The notes under the pieces: model-generated
Database searches by the model: none
Seen by the model: the letters and a program-made list of their open reading frames with translations, nothing else
What the model was told of the DNA's origin: nothing
In this document: in pieces, positions 58,583-64,000 of the stretch
How positions within the stretch are numbered: position 1 is the first letter of the stretch
Layout of the letters: each line of letters begins with the position of its first letter
NCBI GenBank assembly: GCA_013306675.1
Contig: JABLUY010000019.1
Location: 175,287 to 239,286 of the forward strand
DNA: 64,000 nucleotides
Source: Thraustochytrium sp. TN22
Lineage: Eukaryota > Sar > Bigyra > Thraustochytrida > Thraustochytriidae
Reading direction: 5' to 3'
Position numbers and translations under genes: made by a program

Positions 58583-59083
58583 GGCGGCGTTGTGTCCGCT
58601 CGCGGCGCCTGGTTGGGCTGCACCGAGGCCACGCCGCGCTGCGCCGCGCCGTGCTGTGTCGCGCCGCGCCGCGCCGCGCCGCGCCGCGCCGCACTGCGCT
58701 ACGCAGCACCGCCACTCCACGCGCGCGCGCCCGTCCGCAGCGGCGCGCTCTAGCTAGCCAGCTGTTGCGCCTTTGCTCTCAGGTGGCTGTCGTTGACTGT
58801 GACAAGCACGGCGCGGCCACGGCCGCCAACGAGGAGGGCGCCGTGGGCGGCGCTGACAACGCCAACGTGAACGCTGAAGGAGATAGGGCCGAGGAAAGTC
58901 GTAGCAAGGAGGTCGCTTTCACAGAGAGAGAAAAGATTGGTTTTACTGCCTAGGTCGGCCCTCGCGCACCAACATTCAAGCAAGAGCCGGCGGCGTCCGT
59001 TCTCCCTGTTTCTTCACACAAAAACCAAAGCGAGACGTCTACACAGGGGGTGCTCTGGCTAGCAAGTCCCCTACTTATGGTCA
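58583..59083. other. 501-bp spacer with an ambiguous exon-like stretch
   Basis: Between the MED10 start and the PH-protein stop. A GCCGCGCC tract is at 58650-58690. From 58783, after a pyrimidine tract and TCTCAG, a plus-strand frame (VAVVDCDKHGAA...) is open to 58953, while the minus strand is also open. Neither has an ATG-supported model. Confidence 0.5.
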
Positions 59084-60514
59084 TCATCCTCGGTGCTGCA
59101 CGTCGTCGGCGTCAATGTCGTCGTCAAAGTGCTCCTGCTCGTCGACGTCGACGTGGGCATCAACGTCATCGTCATCGTCAAAGTGCTCCTCATCGTCGTA
59201 CTCGTGGATCTCCGCAGCCTCGTCAGCGTCCTCGTGGTCAACATCATCATCGTCGTCGTCGTCGTCGTCGGTGATGGGCCGCGGGTTCTGCGCGAGAAAG
59301 GCGGCGAACTTGTCCTTGCCCGGGGCCGGGCCAGCCTGGGCCGCCGCCTCGCGCTTCTCCTTGGCCAGGACCTTGGCGGCCTCCTTGGCCTCCTTGGCCT
59401 TGCGGCGCTCGTTCTCCTCCTTGCGGCGCGCGAGGTCTCTGGCAAGCTTGGACTTGGAGATGTCATCGGCGAGGCCGACCGTGGCGGCGCCCGTGAGGTA
59501 AATGCCGCCGCCGGCCTGGCGAGCCTGCCGGGCGATCTTCTCTCGAATTTCGTCCTTGCTCAGAGCCTTGCCGGCCGGAGGTGGCGCTTCGTTGCCAGGG
59601 GCCGGCTCGGCGGCCTTCTTGGCGAAGAGCCCGCGGCCCAGACCGCGGCCCTTCTTGCGGCCGCCCGCCGCGGACGCCTTGACGTACTTGGGCGGCGCAC
59701 TCCCTGCCTTGGTGGAAAGGTTCTTGGCGATGAGCTGGCCCAGCGCCTCCTTCTCCCTGTCGACGGGCTTCGCTGGCGCCGTGGTCTTCTTGGCCGCGGC
59801 CTCGGGTTCGGGGGCGGGCTCCAGGTCGTCATGTGGGTCCTCGGGCTGCAGGACCGGCTGCTCCTTCGCGCCCTTGGCCTTGGCCTTGGCGCGGCCCAGG
59901 CTGTTGCGCAGGGAGGTGCGCAGCTTGCTGAGCACGCCCACCGGCTTGGGCTCGGCGCCGGCCCCGATCCACAGGAGGTTGTCGCGGTCCACGACGATAC
60001 CACCGATAAACTCAAAATAGGTCAGGTCCGCCACGGAGCCCGGCGCTGGCCGCTTCTTGCGGCTGCTGCGGCGCGAGCCGGCGGCTGGGGCCTCGACCGG
60101 GATGTCCGGGACCTCCTCCTCCTCCGCCTGCTGCTCGTGCTGCTCGCCCTCCTCGTCGTGCTCGAGGCCCTCGGCGTCCTGCATTCTGCTGTGCACGCGC
60201 TCATGCATCGTCTGAATGGCCTCCGCCCAGTCCTCCGCCTCCTCGGTCGACGTGCACATGACGGAGAAGTCGCGGCCATTGTTGGGCGGCGCCGCCGCCG
60301 CCATGAAGTGCAGCGTGAACCTGGCTCCATCCACGGACACCGACGCGATATCCGCCAGCGGCAGCGTCTTGCGGCTGTGCAGGTCCTTCTCGTTCTTGCA
60401 CACGCGCAGCACCTCCGCGGCCTCGTCCAGCGCCAGGTACCTCCGCTGCTTGACGAAGCCCACCTTGCCACTCACCTGCACGAAGCCGGCGTGCACCACA
60501 GCCCCGTCCGCCAT
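59084..60514 (-). CDS. PH-domain protein with acidic tail
   Basis: 476 residues from the ATG at 60514 (MADGAVVHAGFVQVSG). A PH domain spans ~5-105: AGFVQVSGKVGFVKQRRYLA, VLRVCKNEKDLHSRKTLPLA, FTLHF, FSVMCTSTEEAEDWAEAIQT with the conserved Trp in the last helix. PH domains bind phosphoinositides or proteins and place a protein at membranes. After an acidic linker (~110-140), a Lys/Ala/Pro-rich region includes DLTYFEFIGGIVVDRDNLLW and GRKKGRGLGRGLFAKK. A predicted single helix (~385-425, DLARRKEENERRKAKEAKEA) precedes an Asp/Glu/His tail. No catalytic domain. The partner is unknown. It diverges from RPL36. Confidence 0.75.
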   Translation of the reverse strand: MADGAVVHAGFVQVSGKVGFVKQRRYLALDEAAEVLRVCKNEKDLHSRKTLPLADIASVSVDGARFTLHFMAAAAPPNNGRDFSVMCTSTEEAEDWAEAIQTMHERVHSRMQDAEGLEHDEEGEQHEQQAEEEEVPDIPVEAPAAGSRRSSRKKRPAPGSVADLTYFEFIGGIVVDRDNLLWIGAGAEPKPVGVLSKLRTSLRNSLGRAKAKAKGAKEQPVLQPEDPHDDLEPAPEPEAAAKKTTAPAKPVDREKEALGQLIAKNLSTKAGSAPPKYVKASAAGGRKKGRGLGRGLFAKKAAEPAPGNEAPPPAGKALSKDEIREKIARQARQAGGGIYLTGAATVGLADDISKSKLARDLARRKEENERRKAKEAKEAAKVLAKEKREAAAQAGPAPGKDKFAAFLAQNPRPITDDDDDDDDDVDHEDADEAAEIHEYDDEEHFDDDDDVDAHVDVDEQEHFDDDIDADDVQHRG

Positions 60515-61177
60515 GTTTGCTCCGGCCCTCTCCGCGCGCCGCGCCTTCCGCCGCCCTTCCGCCGCCCGAGCCGCGGACTGCCTGCCTGCACTGCCGCGCC
60601 GCCAGCGCCCCGCGCCCTCGCGCGCGCGGCCGCCTCCGCTCGGGTTAGTCCCGCGCTCGTCGGCGCGAGGCCTGCGCGCCTCCGCCGCCAGGCCGGTCAG
60701 CGCGCGCGCGCGCGCTCCCCGTTCCGAACGGGGGGTCCCTCTGCGTCTTCCCGCGCGCGCCGCCGCGCCGCGCCTGCTCGCGCGCGCCTGCCGCTCCCGC
60801 CGCGCCGGCGCCGCGCTTGGCGCCTGCCCCCCGTTCCGTTTTGGGGGGCACGCCGCGCCTCCCGCGCCCCCGCCCGGCGTGTGCACGCGCGCGCGCCTGC
60901 TCGCGCCGCGGACGCCGCGCCGGCGCACGCGCTGATACCTTCCCGCCGCGCGCACCGTGCCCCCCGGCGGCGGCGGCGGCGGGAAAAAAGACCGGCGCCG
61001 AGGCGCGCCGGAAGCCGCGCGCCCTAACCGCGGCGCGGGCAGCGGGTGGCGCGGGGCGGGGGAACGCGGGGCGGCGCGGCGGCGGCGGGCGGGAGGAGGA
61101 GGCGGGAGGCCGCGGCGGCGGGCAGACGCTGCTCGACGGGAGCTTCGCGAGTAGTTGGTGCGAGCGAGCGAGCGACG
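60515..61177. other. 663-bp divergent promoter, extremely GC-rich
   Basis: Between the PH-protein and RPL36 starts. Alternating CG tracts (GCGCGCGCGCGC near 60700), CCCCCGGCGGCGGCGG and GAGCGAGCGAGC (61162-61174, just before the RPL36 ATG). The inverted pair CCGTTCCGAACGGGGGG (60719-60735) is a short palindrome. Confidence 0.6.
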
Positions 61178-61314
61178 ATGACGGCCTCGGGCATGGTGCG
61201 CGGCCTCAACAAGGGCCACATCGTGGAGAAGCGGCCGACCGCCTCCTCCTCGCGGCCTTCGCGGCGCGCTGGCGTACGTCGGGATGGAGGAGAGGGATGG
61301 AGGAGAGGGCGAAG

Positions 61315-61353
<39 letters not shown>

Positions 61354-61827
61354 TGGCGCGGGTGGTGCTGCGCAGGCCGCGGCTGCTGCTGCTGCTGCTG
61401 CGCGTGCTCATGCCGATGCTGCTGCGAATGCTGCCGGTGCTGCGAATGCTGCTGCTGCGGGTGACGCGAATGGGTGGTGTCGGAACCTAAGGCGCTGCGG
61501 AGCGCAGGCCACTACAGCTGTTCGAGCTGTAGCTGGACGAGGACGAGGGGGACGGGAAGACTGACGATTTATGAATGGACGCGATAAACGCAGCGCAAGA
61601 GCAAGCGCGTGGGCGAGGTGCGCAAGATCATCCGCGAGGTGGCTGGTCTTGCCCCGTACGAGAAGCGGATCATCGATGTCATCAAGGTGATGGGCGGCAG
61701 CGCCGACAAGAAGATCTACAAGGTGGCCAAGGCCCGCCTCGGCTCGCACCGCCGTGCCGTGCTCAAGCGCGACGAGCTCAAGAACCTCGCCGCCCAGATG
61801 CGCGCTCGTGGTCAGCAGCAGCACTAA
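61178..61827 (+). CDS. RPL36: 60S ribosomal protein eL36
   Basis: Two exons, 61178-61273 and 61594-61827, giving 109 residues; intron 320 bp, donor GTACGT, acceptor AACGCAG, phase 0. Exon 1 encodes [20 protein letters not shown] and ends SRPSRRAG. Exon 2 continues [20 protein letters not shown], then [20 protein letters not shown] and [20 protein letters not shown]. This follows eL36 closely (VGLNKGH, SRR-G, IREV-G-APYE, G-H-RA--KR-EL). It is a small basic protein of the large cytosolic ribosomal subunit. The intron is larger than others here and carries triplet repeats; introns near the 5' end of ribosomal protein genes often help expression. Confidence 0.9.
61274..61593 (+). other. RPL36 intron with GGC and CTG runs
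   Basis: 320 bp with donor GTACGT and acceptor CGCAG. Inside are (GGC)n at about 61321-61350 and CTG-rich runs (61383-61460). Its frame is partly open, but splicing is required to make eL36. Confidence 0.85.
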
Positions 61828-62233
61828 GTTGTGAAATCAGCTTTCTATTGGCGTGTGTGCATGAGGACGAGCCCAGAGGGCGGGGTATTGAGCGAAGCGA
61901 CATGCGGCACACTGTGTCATCATTCTCTTCGCAAACCACCTATTCCGTCTTGGTCGACACGAGGCCTGCTCGATGAGGCCTGCAGGCAAGGCGCCGAGCG
62001 CGACTCTCTGATTCCACCCAACAGGACGAACTGCAAGCTTGTCTCGTTTACGTTCACATTCTCCTCCAACCCGTACTAGCCTAGTCCTTGGACTAAGTTC
62101 CGTACAAACTCTACAACGTAGACCTGACCTGATTTCACTTTGCTCACATGGTTGATCGGTAACGTTACCACCAGGAAAGAAAGTTTCAAGTCATAGCTTA
62201 CATGTGCGGTGCTTCAGGTACTATACTTGGTCA
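61828..62233. other. convergent 3' spacer
   Basis: 406 bp between the RPL36 stop and the NIPA-like stop; lower GC than average, no feature seen. Confidence 0.6.
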
Positions 62234-63947
62234 TCACCGTTGGACGTGCAAACCGTGCAAGGCATTCACGGAGTGCAAAGAGTCTCGGCGCTGCGCGACG
62301 GAAGACAAGTGGTGCGGCCACGTAGGGTGCACGAGCGGTTCGCTCGGCGCGTTGTCATTGGCGGCCGGACGGCGCGCTCTTCTCACCCCAGTCTGTCTGT
62401 CCTTGGCCCTGACCTTGCCCTCGTCCTCGTCCTTGGACTTGGCGTTGTCGGAGGAGGCCGCGAGCATGGCGACGCCGAGGACAATGGCGAGGACGCCGGC
62501 GCCAAAGGTGGCGTACTGGCGCGCGGAGAACTCGGCAAAGTCGCCGTAATAGAGCGCGCCGCAGAGCGTGGAGGAGAGCAGAAGCGTGGCCTGGTATACG
62601 GGCACGATGAAGAGCGGCTCGAACTGCTCGAGTGCCGAGTTGATCCAATGGAGCTGGCAAAAGGCCACAGCGATCCAGACGACAAGCAGCGCGATGCTGG
62701 AGGTGGACTCGAAGAGCGAGAGCTGGCCGATGAGCTCGACGGCCGCCTTGGCCAGCACGTTGTTGAAGCCGCCCATGATGCCGGGCATCATGCCGCGCGC
62801 GAGCTGGCGGCGAGTGCCCTCGCGGCGGTCCGCGAGCGCGCGCAGATAGACAATGCCAGCGGAGGCCAGTAGCGAGTAGGCCTGGAAGGCGCGACCGCCG
62901 AACATGGCCACGAGCTCGTCCAGCCCGTAGTGCTTGGTGACGCGCGGGCCGCCGCCCACAATGAGCACGCAGCCGAAGAGCGTGAGCAGCGTGGCAAAGA
63001 TGTCGCGCGAAGACAGCGCGACGCCGCCGAACCAGCGCGTAGTGGCCAGCAGCGCGTTCCACACGATGGTGAGCCCCGAGAGCGGCGCCAGGAGGGACTG
63101 CGAGGCGAGCGCCAGGCTCATGAGCGTGAGCAGCGTGCCGAGGATGGTGATGGCCACGTTGCCGCCCATCCAGCACAAAAAGGAGGGCCGCGATACGTAG
63201 GACGCCACCAGGCGGCGCGCCGCGCGGTTGCTGGGCACGAGCGCGCGCGCCCAGGCCGCAGGCGGTGGCCGCCGCACCACGCCGCGCCGCGTCTCCTCCG
63301 CCACCGACATCTTGTGCGCCAGCGTGACCAGGTGATTGCCCACGGCCGCCACCATGGTGCCGAAGAGCGCCAGCAGCACGCCCACGTACCACAGGTCTTC
63401 CTCCTCATCGCCGTGCGCCTCGCCGATCTGCTGCAGGTCGTCCAGCGCGGCGGCGGCCGCGGCCGCGGCCGCCGCGGCCGCCGCGCGCGCGCGCTCGTCC
63501 GCGGCCGCAACGGCGGCGCGCGCCACCTCCATCGCCAGCTGCTCCTCGGCGTGGCGCGCGTCCGCGCTCTGCGCGTGGTGGTGATGGTAGTGGCCCAGGA
63601 GGCCAAGCCAGTGGAAGTGGAAGACGCGCTCGATCAGGCCGCCTGCTGCCTCCGCGAACGGCTCGAACCACGGCCCGCGCGGCCGCAGGCTTGGCGCGCG
63701 CACCTTGCGCACCACCGCCGCGGAGGACTCGTCCAGCGGCATGGTGGTCATCCGCGCCACCGCCACCGTGAAGAACACCACATGCGTCAGCACCAGCATC
63801 GCCGCCATCACCTTGAACAGCACCTCGTCCCACACCGTCGCTCTAACGCGCGCCCTTGCCCTTGCTCTCGCGTTCAAGCTGCCGCGCGGAGCGCCGACCA
63901 CGGCCACGCGTACGTCGTCATCTTCAGCCCCCCTTGCGGCGCCCAGC

Positions 63948-63987
<40 letters not shown>

Positions 63988-64000
63988 TCGCGCCGCGGCC
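62234..64000 (-). CDS. NIPA-like magnesium/DMT-superfamily transporter, 5' end off the window
   Basis: The frame is open from the stop at 62234 to the right edge, so the start may lie beyond 64000; the first ATG inside the window is at 63808 (VMAAMLVLTHVVFF). An N-terminal hydrophobic helix is followed by a long soluble loop with a His run (GHYHHHHAQ) and a poly-Ala run. About nine hydrophobic segments come next: LWYVGVLLALFGTMVAAVGN, CWMGGNVAITILGTLLTLM, SLLAPLSGLTIVWNALLAT, DIFATLLTLFGCVLIVGGG, AYSLLASAGIVYLRALA, GGFNNVLAKAAVELIGQ, IALLVVWIAVAFCQLHW, LFIVPVYQATLLLSSTLCGA and TFGAGVLAIVLGVAMLAA. The order and the SxLAPLSxLxIVWNALLA core fit NIPA magnesium transporters. The substrate is inferred from family only. 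The C-terminal ~60 residues are basic and polar. Confidence 0.75.
63951..63986. repeat. (GCC)n triplet run at right edge
   Basis: About twelve GCC triplets in the 5' region of the NIPA-like gene; in its frame they would encode poly-Gly. Confidence 0.9.

Noticed and set aside
58783-58953. Exon-like plus-strand frame after a pyrimidine tract and TCTCAG
   Set aside because: It looks like a terminal exon, but no upstream exon with an ATG and donor could be found, and the minus strand is equally open. Not enough to call a gene.
59093-61027. 644-codon plus-strand frame opposite the PH-domain gene
   Set aside because: Antisense shadow of the acidic and Lys/Ala-rich regions of the PH protein; Val/Leu runs come from complementing Asp/Glu codons.

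Overview
The window is nuclear DNA from a GC-rich, gene-dense, unicellular eukaryote. About 30 protein genes lie on both strands in 64 kb. Most are single open frames, but at least four are split by canonical GT..AG introns of 76-320 bp. Standard stop codons are used. The content (9-1-1 clamp subunit, CtIP/Sae2, CLP1, MED10, ATP12, eL36, a K+-dependent-type H+-pyrophosphatase, an AP2-domain protein, Dbl-type RhoGEF) is eukaryotic. It fits a free-living protist, perhaps a stramenopile or another SAR lineage; that placement is my inference. No tRNA, rRNA, transposon or CRISPR array was recognised.

Layout. 1-21.6 kb is a housekeeping block: an edge fragment, a bZIP factor with an odd basic region, a Sec14-like lipid carrier, a Cid1-type nucleotidyltransferase with zinc knuckles, CLP1, a HET/TIR-like+MORN protein, RAD1, a GNAT enzyme, CtIP/Sae2, two beta-propeller proteins and a small spliced SVIP-like protein. 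21.6-30 kb is an accessory cluster: four tandem genes for a six-cysteine EGF-like module followed by about seven membrane segments. Copies 1 and 2 come from a recent ~2.25-kb segmental duplication, and copy 4 is frameshifted. 30-44 kb holds a MIT/Tudor/DH/PH/WW protein, a glutaredoxin-like protein with a CaaX-like end, a coiled-coil protein, ATP12, the H+-pyrophosphatase and an AP2-exonuclease-KH fusion. 44-48.4 kb has no recognisable gene. 48.4-64 kb holds a low-complexity protein with a possible PAS-like end, NIT2/omega-amidase, a spliced methyltransferase, a spliced membrane protein, MED10, a PH protein, spliced RPL36 and a NIPA-like transporter running off the right edge.

Genes are often divergent pairs sharing 0.3-1.5 kb of GC-rich DNA full of CGG/GCC, GCCT, CTG and GA-type microsatellites. 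Several start codons were set at the first true ATG in a longer open frame, because GC-rich DNA keeps frames open far upstream. There is no operon structure. The functional grouping I see is the receptor-like tandem array, plus two DNA-break repair/checkpoint genes (RAD1 and CtIP) within 4 kb, which may be coincidence.
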